Of a stretch of DNA of 64,000 nucleotides, positions 24,759 to 33,700 are shown one piece after another. A program made the position numbers and the translations under genes. The notes under the pieces are model-generated. The model worked only from the letters and a program-made list of their open reading frames with translations, searched no databases and was not told the DNA's origin. Origin of the DNA: Gemmatimonadota bacterium (GTDB lineage Bacteria; Gemmatimonadota; Gemmatimonadetes; Gemmatimonadales; Gemmatimonadaceae); assembly GCA_016712265.1 (NCBI GenBank), contig JADJRJ010000031.1, positions 1,178,001 to 1,242,000 of the forward strand. Direction: 5' to 3'. Each line of letters begins with the position of its first letter. Position 1 is the stretch's first letter.

Positions 24759-25751
24759 GTGACACTGCGCGTGGAGCGAGCCGGCCTCTTGACCACCGTC
24801 CAGGATCTGGGGCGATGGGGATACCAGCACCACGGCGTGTCACCCGGCGGCGCCATGGACCCGACGGCATTACGTGTCGCCAACCTGCTGGTGGGTAACC
24901 CGGAGGGTGCGGCGGGACTCGAAGTGACCCTCACCGGGCCGACTCTCGTCGCGGAGGCGCCCGCCCTGATCGCCGTGACGGGTGGAGATCTCGGCGCGCA
25001 GGTGAACGGTGTCGGAGTCCCCGGGTGGCGGGCGGTGCTGCTCGCGCCTGGCGATGCGCTCTCCTTCGCCGGCGGGCATTCCGGGGCCAGGGCCTACATT
25101 GCGATAGCTGGCGGAGTTGCGGTGAGTGGCGTGATGGGGAGTCGGGCGACGGATCTCACGGCCGGCATGGGCGGCCATGCCGGTCGGGCCCTGCAGCGCG
25201 GCGATGTGATTCCGGTGGGGGTCGAAACGGCAGGGGCGACACGGACCAGGGCTCGATTGGTAGGTGCCGGTCGTCGCGTGGCGTGGTGGGGCGCGTCGCC
25301 GCACGTCGCCAGGGCGACCTTGCGCGACCCGCTCATCCGAATCGTGCGCGGGCCGGAGCATGACTGGTTCCCCCTGGAGGCCTGTCGCGCCTTGCGGGAC
25401 ACCCGCTGGCGCGTGACGGATCGATCGAACCGGATGGGGATTCGGCTCGACGGCGGGGCGGTTCGGCTTGCGGAACCGCGGGAACTGGTGTCGTCGCCCG
25501 TCACGGCGGGCACGATCCAGGTGCCACCGGGCGGGGAACCGATCATCCTCATGGCCGATCGCCAGACGGTTGGAGGTTACCCACGAATCGCGCAGGTGGC
25601 GGAGGTTGACCTGTCGCTGCTCGCGCAGTTGGCCCCCGGGGCGAGCCTCCAGCTGGTGGAGGTCACGCCGGCGGCGGCGGCGGCGCTCTTACTGGCCCGC
25701 GAGCGGACCATGCATGATCTTGTCACGGGGCTCGCCATCCACCACCTGTGA
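24759..25751 (+). CDS. pxpC: 5-oxoprolinase subunit PxpC (KipA-like)
   Basis: A 330-residue protein of the biotin-dependent-carboxyltransferase-like PxpC/KipA family. GTG at 24759 follows 1 base after the PxpB stop; an in-frame start further upstream is not needed. Conserved blocks are ERAGLLTTVQDLGRWGYQHH, GVSPGGAMDPTALRVANLLV, LEVTLTGPTLVAEAPALIAV, ARAYIAIAGGVAVSGVMGSR and IRIVRGPEHDWFP. The C-terminal ADRQTVGGYPRIAQVAEVDL is characteristic. It works as a heteromer with PxpB. Confidence 0.92.
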   Translation: MTLRVERAGLLTTVQDLGRWGYQHHGVSPGGAMDPTALRVANLLVGNPEGAAGLEVTLTGPTLVAEAPALIAVTGGDLGAQVNGVGVPGWRAVLLAPGDALSFAGGHSGARAYIAIAGGVAVSGVMGSRATDLTAGMGGHAGRALQRGDVIPVGVETAGATRTRARLVGAGRRVAWWGASPHVARATLRDPLIRIVRGPEHDWFPLEACRALRDTRWRVTDRSNRMGIRLDGGAVRLAEPRELVSSPVTAGTIQVPPGGEPIILMADRQTVGGYPRIAQVAEVDLSLLAQLAPGASLQLVEVTPAAAAALLLARERTMHDLVTGLAIHHL

Positions 25752-25759
25752 GGGGCGGC

Positions 25760-26554
25760 ATGCGACACGTCGATCTGAACTGCGACATGGGGGAATCGTT
25801 CGGGGCGTGGCGCATGGGCGATGACGACGCCATCCTGCCCCACATCTCCTCGGCCAACATCGCGTGTGGCTTTCACGCGGGAGACCCGACGGTCATGCGG
25901 CGCACGGTGGAGGCGGCGGCCGCGCACGGGGTGGCGATCGGGGCGCATCCCGGGTTGCCGGACCTGGCGGGCTTCGGGCGTCGCGTCATGGAGGTCACGC
26001 CCGAGGAAGCCTACGACCTCGTGGTGTATCAGATGGGCGCGCTCGCCGGCGTTGCGCGCGCCTGCGGGTCGCGGGTTGCCCACGTGAAGGTGCATGGCGC
26101 GCTGTACAACATGGCCGCGCGGCGTGCGCCACTTGCCGCGGCGATCGCCCGGGCGGTGCGTGATGTCGACCCCACGCTTTTCTTCTTTGGTCTTTCGGGG
26201 TCCGTCATGGTCGCGGAAGCGGAGCGGTGTGGCCTGGTCGCGGTCCACGAGGTCTTTGCCGACCGAGCGTATGAACCGGACGGCTCCCTGACCCCTCGGC
26301 ACGTCCCCGGGGCGTTGGTCGCCGACGCCGGTGTGGCCGCTGCACGAGTGGTGCGGTTGGTGGAGTCCGGTGAGGTGGTGGCGCGCGATGGGAGTGTCAT
26401 TCGCCTGCAGGCGAATACGGTGTGCGTCCATGGCGACGGCGCGGACGCCGTGGGCGTCGCGTCGGCGCTGGCGCACCAACTGCGCGGGGCGGGGATTGCC
26501 GTGCGCGCGCCGGCCAGGAGCGAACCTGCGACCCGGGCGGAGCGTAGTGCCTGA
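25760..26554 (+). CDS. pxpA: 5-oxoprolinase subunit PxpA (LamB/YcsF family)
   Basis: A 264-residue protein of the LamB/YcsF family. ATG at 25760, after AGGGG, is preferred; GTG at 25748 would overlap the PxpC stop and add four residues. Conserved signatures are VDLNCDMGESFGAWRMGDDD, ANIACGFHAGDPTVMRRTVE, GAHPGLPDLAGFGRRVMEVT, VAHVKVHGALYNMAARR and VCVHGDGADAV. It is the ATP-hydrolysing partner of PxpB-PxpC. The downstream histidine-kinase gene starts 8 bases before its stop, so they are co-expressed. Confidence 0.93.
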   Translation: MRHVDLNCDMGESFGAWRMGDDDAILPHISSANIACGFHAGDPTVMRRTVEAAAAHGVAIGAHPGLPDLAGFGRRVMEVTPEEAYDLVVYQMGALAGVARACGSRVAHVKVHGALYNMAARRAPLAAAIARAVRDVDPTLFFFGLSGSVMVAEAERCGLVAVHEVFADRAYEPDGSLTPRHVPGALVADAGVAAARVVRLVESGEVVARDGSVIRLQANTVCVHGDGADAVGVASALAHQLRGAGIAVRAPARSEPATRAERSA

Positions 26555-28670
26555 CGACGGGCAGGGCGCCAGCGCCGGCGACGCCGGTCGCCGACCACCG
26601 GGCGACGCGCCGGTCGGCGTCCCTCGATCGGGCGTACCGACGCGTGAAATCGTCGCCAACCTCGGGCTCGCTGCGGTCTACGCCGGGGTCGGGATCCTGA
26701 CCCTGCTGCTCGGCGAGACCGGTGGTGTTGAGCTGCGGCGGGTGATCTGGAGCTCGAGCGGTCTCGCGGCGATCGCGGGACTGGTCGCGCCGTTTCCGGT
26801 CTGGTGGGGCGCCGCGCTTGGCGGGGCGATCGCCACTGCCGTCACCGGCGGGGGGATCGTGATGGTGCTGGGGACCGGGGTCGCCAACGGCGTCGAGGTG
26901 TTCCTGCTGGTGCACCTCCTGCGGCGCGCCGGCTTCGACCGGCGGCTCGGGCGGGTGCGGGATGTGCTGCTGCTGATCGCGCTGGGGTCCGGCGTCGCCG
27001 CCGGGACGGCCGCCGCCATCAGCGTAGCCGCGTTAGGCATGGTGGGCGGCATTCCCCCGGACGGTGGGGTGCGGCTGTTCCTCATGTGGTGGTTGACGCA
27101 CGCCATGGGGATCCTCGTGATCACGCCGGTCGGGCTCACCCTGGGACGACGGGACACCACGGCACCGGGGACGCCGTGGGAGGGGCTCCTGGTGCTGGTG
27201 TGCGTGGCCGCGACCGCCTTCGTTCCCTTTCGTGGGCGACCTGAGGACGACGCGATCACCCATCTGGTCTTCCTGCCGTTGCCGTTTCTCCAGTGGGCGG
27301 CCTTGCGACTCGGTGGGTTCGGAGCCGCCGTGTCGGGGTTCCTCGTGGCGGGGGTGGCGATGGCGGCCGCGGTCGTGAGCGCCGGACCTCTCGCGGTGCC
27401 GGTTCCCACGACGACCCTGGTCCTCACGTGGCTGTACGCCAATGTGGCCATTGTCCCCACGCTGATTACGGCCGCACTCGTTGGGAGCGGCCGACGCGCC
27501 GAAGCGGACCGTCGCGCCATGCAATCGCGGCTCATGCAGAGCGAGAAGATGGAAAGCTTGGGCTTGCTCGCCGGCGGGATTGCGCATGACTTCAACAACC
27601 TGCTCGCGGCCATGCGGGCCAGGGCGGAGCTGATCGACGAGGTTCCTGGCCTCACCGATGGGGTGCGCGAAGATGCCCTCGGGATCGTCCGTACGGCCGA
27701 CGAGGCCGCAGCGTTATGTCGCCAGATGTTGACCTATGCCGGTCGCGGCCTCATGGCGCCGACCACGATCGATTTGTCGGAGTCCGCTCGGGAGATGCAG
27801 GAGCTGTTGCGAGCCACCACGCAACGTCGGGTGACGGTCGTGCTCGAGCTGGCCACCGAGCCGCTGTGGATTTCCGCCGATCCCAGCCAGGTGCGACAGG
27901 TGGTGCTGAACCTCGTCGTGAATGCATCCGAAGCGGTTGACGCGGCGCGCCGGCACGGTCGCGTCTTCCTGCGAACGCGGCGGGCCGAACTCGACGCGGA
28001 GTGGCTCGCACGGTCGCGGACGGGGGCCGTGGGCCAACCGGGAACGTACGCCGTGCTCGAAGTGGTCGATGACGGCATCGGGATGGACGAGGCCACGATG
28101 CAGCAGGTGTTCGACCCCTTTTATTCATCGAAGGGCACGGGCCGTGGACTCGGGCTCTCGACGGTCGTCGGGGTGGTACGCGGACACCGCGGGGCACTCG
28201 TCGTCTCCAGTCACTCGGGGCGCGGGACGACCTTTGCTGCGGCCTTCCCCTTGGCAGACGCCCCCGGGCCTGCCCCGTCGCATGTGCCTCGTGCACCCGG
28301 TGGCCTTGGGGGGCGTACGGTGCTCGTCGTGGACGACGACGATGGGGTGCGGGCACCGGTCGTTCGGCTGTTGCGCAAGCGGGGCGCGGTCGTGCTCGAG
28401 GCAGGCGACGGCGCCACGGCGTTAGCCATGATGGAACGGAAGCCGACGCACGGCATCGACCTGGTCCTTCTGGACATGACCATGCCGGGGAAGAGTGGTG
28501 CGGACACCCTGCGCGAATTGCGCGGGAGCGGCGATGACACCCCGGTGATCCTGGCGAGTGGGTTCTCGTCGGAAGCGATGCCCGCCGACCTGTCCATCCA
28601 GGGGTTCATGCAGAAGCCGTTTGATGCCGCTCGGTTGATTGCCGCGATCCAGGCCGCCTTCGACCAGTAG
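26547..28670 (+). CDS. MASE1-type hybrid sensor histidine kinase
   Basis: A 707-residue membrane sensor kinase; GTG at 26547 overlaps the end of pxpA. Residues about 30-310 form a MASE1-like integral-membrane sensor with about eight helices (VGILTLLLGETGGVELRRVI, VIAL-like LLLIALGSGVAAGTAAAISV). The HisKA domain carries the phospho-acceptor His347 in LAGGIAHDFNNLLAAM. The HATPase_c domain has NASEAVDAAR, DDGIGMDEATMQQVFDPFY and GRGLGLSTVVGVV. The C-terminal receiver (about 590-705) has Asp643 in LVLLDMTMPG. Its overlap with the 5-oxoproline operon suggests a link, but the signal is unknown. Confidence 0.9.
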   Translation: MPDDGQGASAGDAGRRPPGDAPVGVPRSGVPTREIVANLGLAAVYAGVGILTLLLGETGGVELRRVIWSSSGLAAIAGLVAPFPVWWGAALGGAIATAVTGGGIVMVLGTGVANGVEVFLLVHLLRRAGFDRRLGRVRDVLLLIALGSGVAAGTAAAISVAALGMVGGIPPDGGVRLFLMWWLTHAMGILVITPVGLTLGRRDTTAPGTPWEGLLVLVCVAATAFVPFRGRPEDDAITHLVFLPLPFLQWAALRLGGFGAAVSGFLVAGVAMAAAVVSAGPLAVPVPTTTLVLTWLYANVAIVPTLITAALVGSGRRAEADRRAMQSRLMQSEKMESLGLLAGGIAHDFNNLLAAMRARAELIDEVPGLTDGVREDALGIVRTADEAAALCRQMLTYAGRGLMAPTTIDLSESAREMQELLRATTQRRVTVVLELATEPLWISADPSQVRQVVLNLVVNASEAVDAARRHGRVFLRTRRAELDAEWLARSRTGAVGQPGTYAVLEVVDDGIGMDEATMQQVFDPFYSSKGTGRGLGLSTVVGVVRGHRGALVVSSHSGRGTTFAAAFPLADAPGPAPSHVPRAPGGLGGRTVLVVDDDDGVRAPVVRLLRKRGAVVLEAGDGATALAMMERKPTHGIDLVLLDMTMPGKSGADTLRELRGSGDDTPVILASGFSSEAMPADLSIQGFMQKPFDAARLIAAIQAAFDQ

Positions 28671-28682
28671 TTCGGAGGTACA

Positions 28683-29396
28683 TTGGCGCCCATGGGTCAT
28701 ACGGGATTCCCCGAGACACGTCCTTCGCTCGTGCGCGAGGTGCTGGCCCCCGACGATGCGGCGCGCGCCCGCGGGCGCGAGGCCTTGGCCGCCGCGTACT
28801 GGCGACCCATTCACGCCTACCTCTGCTACCGGTGGCAGGTAGACGCCGAAGCGGCCCGCGACCTGACCCAGGAGTTCTTCGCCCAGGCCTTCGCGCGTGA
28901 CCTGTTTGCACAATACGACCCATCGCGGGCGCGCTTGCGCACCTGGGTCCGCTTGTGCGTTGACTCTCACGTGCGGAATGCGTTCAAGGCCGACGGGCGT
29001 CTCAAGCGCGGGGGGGACGTCGTGCTGGTGCCGGTGGACACGCCAGGGCTGGCACTCCCATCGACGGACGGGGACGTTGAGGCCTGGTTCGAGCGGGAGT
29101 GGTTGCGCGGACTCTTCGAGGAGGCCCTGTCCGCGCTCGCAGCTGAATGTGAGCGCCTGGGCAAGGTCGTGCCACTCGCCGTGTTCCGCGCGGCCGATGT
29201 CGACAGTGGCCCTGAGCGACCGGGATATGCCGAGCTGGCGACGCGCTTCGGCATCCCCGTGACCCAGGTGACCAACCACCTGCACTGGTGCCGCCGCCGA
29301 TTGCGTGGTCATGTGCTCGATCGCCTCCGGGCCCAATGTCGAACGGAAGAGGAGTTCCTTGCCGAGGCGCAGGCCGTATTTGGGGTACGACCGTGA
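28683..29396 (+). CDS. ECF-like sigma factor paired with a Ser/Thr kinase
   Basis: A 237-residue sigma factor. The start is TTG at 28683, four bases after GGAGG; ATG at 28692 is the alternative. Region 2 lies near residues 30-105 (AYWRPIHAYLCYRWQVDAEA, then RDLTQEFFAQAFARDLFAQY and RLRTWVRLCVDSHVRNAF). Region 4 lies near 175-220 (YAELATRFGIPVTQVTNHLH, then WCRRRLRGHV). This layout resembles ECF groups, common in planctomycetes and Gemmatimonadota, that are found next to Hanks-type kinases. The next gene is such a kinase and overlaps by GTGA, so phospho-control of the sigma factor is a reasonable model. Confidence 0.82.
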   Translation: MAPMGHTGFPETRPSLVREVLAPDDAARARGREALAAAYWRPIHAYLCYRWQVDAEAARDLTQEFFAQAFARDLFAQYDPSRARLRTWVRLCVDSHVRNAFKADGRLKRGGDVVLVPVDTPGLALPSTDGDVEAWFEREWLRGLFEEALSALAAECERLGKVVPLAVFRAADVDSGPERPGYAELATRFGIPVTQVTNHLHWCRRRLRGHVLDRLRAQCRTEEEFLAEAQAVFGVRP

Positions 29397-30328
29397 GCTC
29401 GTTGAGTGATGCGGCGCTGGATCATCTCCGTGAGGTGGCCATGCCCGGAACACCGGTCGTGCCGGAGCGGTATACCCTGCTCGGAGAGCTCGGGCGTGGC
29501 GGGATGGGCATTGTCTACCACGTGCGGGACCGGGTGCTCGCACGCGAGGCGGCCCTCAAGGTGATGCGCGACGCCGTGCCGGAACGCGCACTGCTCCGGC
29601 TCCAGCGCGAAGCCGCGGTGCTCGCCATGCTCGAGCATCCGGGGATCGTCCCGGTCCATGACCTCGGGGTGCTGTCCGACGGGCGTCCCTACTACGTCAT
29701 GAAGCTGGTGCGCGGCGAGACGTTGGCGGCGTGTCTCGCGAACGGCATGGCACACGGCGACGCCTTGCGTGCGTTCATCCGGGTGTGCGATACCGTGGCG
29801 TTTGCGCATGCGCGCGGCGTGGTCCACCGCGACCTCACGCCGCGCAACATCATGTTGGGGACCTTTGGTGACGTGCTGGTCCTCGACTGGGGTGTGGCCA
29901 AGGTGACGGGGCGGGGCGACGCCGATGATGACTGGACGGCGGAGGGTGAGGGGACGGGCGACGGTGCGGTGCTTGGCACGCCGGGGTTCATGGCGCCGGA
30001 GCAGCACGGGGCCGCGCGCGATGCCGATGGTCGGTCTGACGTGTATGCCCTGGGCCGCATCCTGGCGACGATGGTCACGCAGGTCCCGCCTCCACTGCAA
30101 TCGATCATCACCCGGGCAACGGCGATGGAACCGGCCGGGCGCTACGCGGACGTGACGGCGCTCGGTCGAGACGTGGGTGCCTACCTCGACCGGGAGCCGG
30201 TTGCCGCGCACCGTGAGCGGTGGTGGGAACGCGTCGGTCGGTTCGCCGACCGCCATCGGCTGGCGCTAAGCCTGGTCGGCGTATACCTCGTGGTGCGCGC
30301 GCTGATCCTCCTGTGGTTTCGGCGCTAA
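29393..30328 (+). CDS. Membrane-anchored Hanks-type serine/threonine protein kinase
   Basis: A 311-residue kinase; GTG at 29393 overlaps the sigma-factor stop. Subdomains are clear: glycine loop LGELGRGGMGIVYHVRD, lysine AALKVMRD, catalytic loop VVHRDLTPRNIMLG, metal site VLDWGVAKV (DWG instead of DFG), and GTPGFMAPEQHGAARDADG with RSDVYALGRIL. The activation loop is short and the C-lobe is compact. A single membrane segment near residues 286-306 (LSLVGVYLVVRALILLWF) ends the protein, with no extracellular sensor domain. It probably phosphorylates the adjacent sigma factor or a nearby protein. Confidence 0.9.
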   Translation: MSSLSDAALDHLREVAMPGTPVVPERYTLLGELGRGGMGIVYHVRDRVLAREAALKVMRDAVPERALLRLQREAAVLAMLEHPGIVPVHDLGVLSDGRPYYVMKLVRGETLAACLANGMAHGDALRAFIRVCDTVAFAHARGVVHRDLTPRNIMLGTFGDVLVLDWGVAKVTGRGDADDDWTAEGEGTGDGAVLGTPGFMAPEQHGAARDADGRSDVYALGRILATMVTQVPPPLQSIITRATAMEPAGRYADVTALGRDVGAYLDREPVAAHRERWWERVGRFADRHRLALSLVGVYLVVRALILLWFRR

Positions 30329-30381
30329 AGGACTGCGGTGGTGCCGTTGTATCAGGGGACGAACCTCACGGAGCGTATCTC

Positions 30382-30738
30382 ATGAAGAAGCCGGTTTATG
30401 GCATGGCATTGGGCGCGGTTCTCGGCGCCCTCGATGGCCTCAGTTCACTCGTCTCGGCGCCAGAGAGCGCGCCGGGGATTCTCGGGATCGTGGTTGGCTC
30501 GACGTTCAAGGGGGTGCTCGCCGGCGTGCTCATCGGCTGGTTCGCGACTCGGGTGAAGTCCCTTACGATGGGGATGGTGTTCGGGCTCGGGGTGGGCGCC
30601 GCCCTGGCGTGGGTGATCGTCTACCTGCAGTCGCTGGAGCCCAACAGCCCGGGCTACTTCTGGGAGATCATGCTCCCGGGATCCCTGGTCGGGTTGTTGG
30701 TGGGGTATGCGACCCAGCGCGAACGCCGGGCCGCATAA
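30382..30738 (+). CDS. Small membrane protein, unknown function
   Basis: A 118-residue protein starting at ATG 30382 with three to four hydrophobic helices (about 5-20, 30-52, 58-80 and 90-110) and Gly-rich small-residue packing (MGMVFGLGVGAALAWVIVYL). No family was recognised. It follows the sigma-kinase pair on the same strand after 53 bases, so it may belong to that operon. It is convergent with the M14 peptidase gene. Confidence 0.6.
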   Translation: MKKPVYGMALGAVLGALDGLSSLVSAPESAPGILGIVVGSTFKGVLAGVLIGWFATRVKSLTMGMVFGLGVGAALAWVIVYLQSLEPNSPGYFWEIMLPGSLVGLLVGYATQRERRAA

Positions 30739-30749
30739 CCTGCCAGCGC

Positions 30750-33700
30750 CTAACGCGGAGGGGAGCCGGGCGTCGCAGGCGGGACGACCGGCTTGCGCCG
30801 GAAGACGCTGCGGCTGACGAACCCATCGTATTCGGCGGACTCGCGCCGGACGTCATTGATACCGCCGGCCAGGTACCGGAGGAGGGCGGTGCTGTGGGCC
30901 AGTCCTGCACCAGCCACCGTCTGCAGCCACGCGCCGCGCGCCGTTTCATCGGGTGCCTCGGTGGTGATGTTGATGTAGTTCACCCGCGGGTTGTTGACCC
31001 CTACGCCGGTGGCCTCCCGTGCGCCACGCAGGGCGAGCGACACGAGCACCCCGTTGTGGAAGTACTCCCGGAAGTTCTCCACGTCCTGCTGGCCGTACTT
31101 CCGGTACCTGGCGTACTGGCGTCGGTTGATGGCCTCCATGTCGGGAAGTCGAGTGATCGACGCCGCGAGCGAGTCGAGCACAGCAAACTGGGCCGTCTTC
31201 AGTTCGGGGTATCGGGGGTCGTCGACCCAGGAGTATCCCGGGATGAACCACCCGCGCGGGGCCCACCACGAGCGCTGTGCGCCCTGACGGCTGCGCACCC
31301 AGGCGCTGTATCCCGCGAAGTACTGAACCCACTCGTGGGTGGGGTATCCGTGCATGTTGACGAAGACATCGGGCAACCAGGTGTCCATCAGTCGTGGACG
31401 CACGCGCGATTCGGGGTAGAGACCATCGGGATTGTTGGCCCCGGCCGTAGCGTCCACGCCTAATGCACCGAGGTATCCGGCATGGAGCATGAAGTCCGGG
31501 TTGGTGCGCTGCATCTCGACCGCCAAACGCGCCCCGTCCGGGTTGGTGATGGGGTGCAGGACCACATTGACCTTGTCCAGCATGCGTCGATACGTGGAGT
31601 CCGTCGCCAGCAGTTCGCCAAAGCGCAGGATGTGGCTTGTGCTCGAGACCTCGTTGGCGTGCTGCCGGCCCGAGATCACCAGGGTGGGCTTAAGCGCGTT
31701 CAGCTTGGCTTGCGAGCGATACCGCACGTCGTAGGCGGGGTGGAAATCGGCGGCATAGACCTGCTGGCCGAGGAACGAGCTGCCCACGTGGTAAACCGAG
31801 ACGTTCGGGAAGGTCGCCAGCTTGGCCATGACGCTGTCGCTCTCCGCCGGCGGGATCGGCGAATCCCACTGCACGAGTCGTTGGCCGCGCCATGCAAAGG
31901 TCCGGTCGCGAAGGACCGGGGTGGCCGTGGAGGCCGGGCGCCGGCTTCTGGGGATGGTGGCGAATAGCTGGTGGCGCACCAGTGTGTCGCGCGGGATGAC
32001 GCGCAGCAGGATTTCTCCCACGCGGTCATAGCTCAACTCCTGCTCGAGGATCCCGGCGGCATGCAGGTCGGTGAGGGCACCGGACATCGCCGTGAGCAGC
32101 GGGGCGGGCGTGAAGGTCCGGTCGAGCCCCGCCTCCGAGCTGCGCGCCTTGAGTTCGTCGAACCGGTCCATGGTGTCGAGCGCGGCGACCTCAAACAGAA
32201 GGCGCGCGACCTCACTGGCTCCACTCGTCACCGCGAGGCCGCGGAGTTTCGGGGGATCGAGCGGCAGCGGATCCAGCTGGTAGCGCTGGCGCACGAGGGA
32301 TCCGCCGCGCTCCTTCCAGCTCAACACCAGCTCGGGGACGCCGCGTTCCTTGCCGGTCACGGTGATGCGGGCACGACCCGGTTTGCCGGCACCGTTGGGC
32401 TGGATGTACGGCAGGATGCGTCCGGGATAGGCCATGTCACCCACGCCGTATCGGTTGCCGAGCAAGGTGAAGAGGGTCAGGGTCTCGAAGTAGATGTCTT
32501 CGTGGAGGGCCTCCAGCGACGAGATGACTTCCTCATCGATGCCGATCCGGTAGTTCGGCTCGCTCATGGACAGGTCCACGCGCAACTCGTCGAAGTACGG
32601 CGCGTTGCCGGGGGAGGGCCGTCCCGCCTGGATATCCATGGCGTAGTCGACGAGCCGCTTGTACGTGACCTGCTGGAAGTGGTCCCAGAACGCTTCCGGG
32701 TCCGTCCGGATGCGCTGGTTCACGAGCGCGGTGCCGTTGGCCTCGATCGTGAGCCATCCGGTGGTCACGCGGACGCTCTCGTAGTCCGGGAAGAGGTCGA
32801 AGAAGGGGCGCACCACGTAGGTAGGGTCGAACGCCTGCTCCAGGATCACTCGGCCGCTGGCATCGAGGGCGCGCACCCGGTAGATCGGGGCCCGCTGAGA
32901 AGACGGGATGAACGTGATGGCGCTGTCGGAAATGCCGAGGTCGCGCGCCAGGACGGCATCCACCGGATACAGCTCCTGCAGCCACCGCGTGTCCGACTCC
33001 ATTTCCTGCCAGCGGACCTCTTTCGAGTCCTTGAGCGAGTGATACGTCAGCTCGATGCGCGCCACCCCCTTGCCGCGCAGCTGGGGGAGGATGCGGTCGG
33101 TCAACCACGAGTAACCCTGCTTGTAGGCGCTCAATACCGACACGTCGATGGCCCCCGCCGGCACGCCGCGTTCCCGTAGGGCGGCGGCGATCTCGTTCGT
33201 CAGCTGTGCGCGGATCTCGGGTGGCTCGCTGACGCGCAGCTCAATACGCCCGCGCGATCCGGTGCCGAGCCGCGGCAGCGCCGCACGAAAGAGCCGGCGG
33301 AACTCGTCCACCTCCCACGGGATCTCCACGTCCTCGCGCAGCACCTCCTTGCCCACGCCAAAGCCGGACTGGAAGGTCGTCGCGCCGCCACGGGCCGCCG
33401 GGAAGGCCTGCCGCAGTTCGCGCGCGAGAAAGCCATCGAGGCCAGCCGGTCGCTCCTGCGAGACGACCTCGACCGCGAGGGAGTCCAGCGACTTCCCCCG
33501 GAGCCGCCCGATCCACTGCCGCAGCTTGGCCACCGCGAGTGCGACCTGCCCGCCGGTGCCACGCCCCTGCACAAACCGACGCACATCGCGCTCGATCGTG
33601 GCCAGCTCGAATTGGCCCTTGCCGTGCTCCCACAAGTAGGGAAGCCGCTGGGCCACGTGGGCGGTGATCGCCTCCACGCCGGCCGCGTCCGTGCCGCTCA

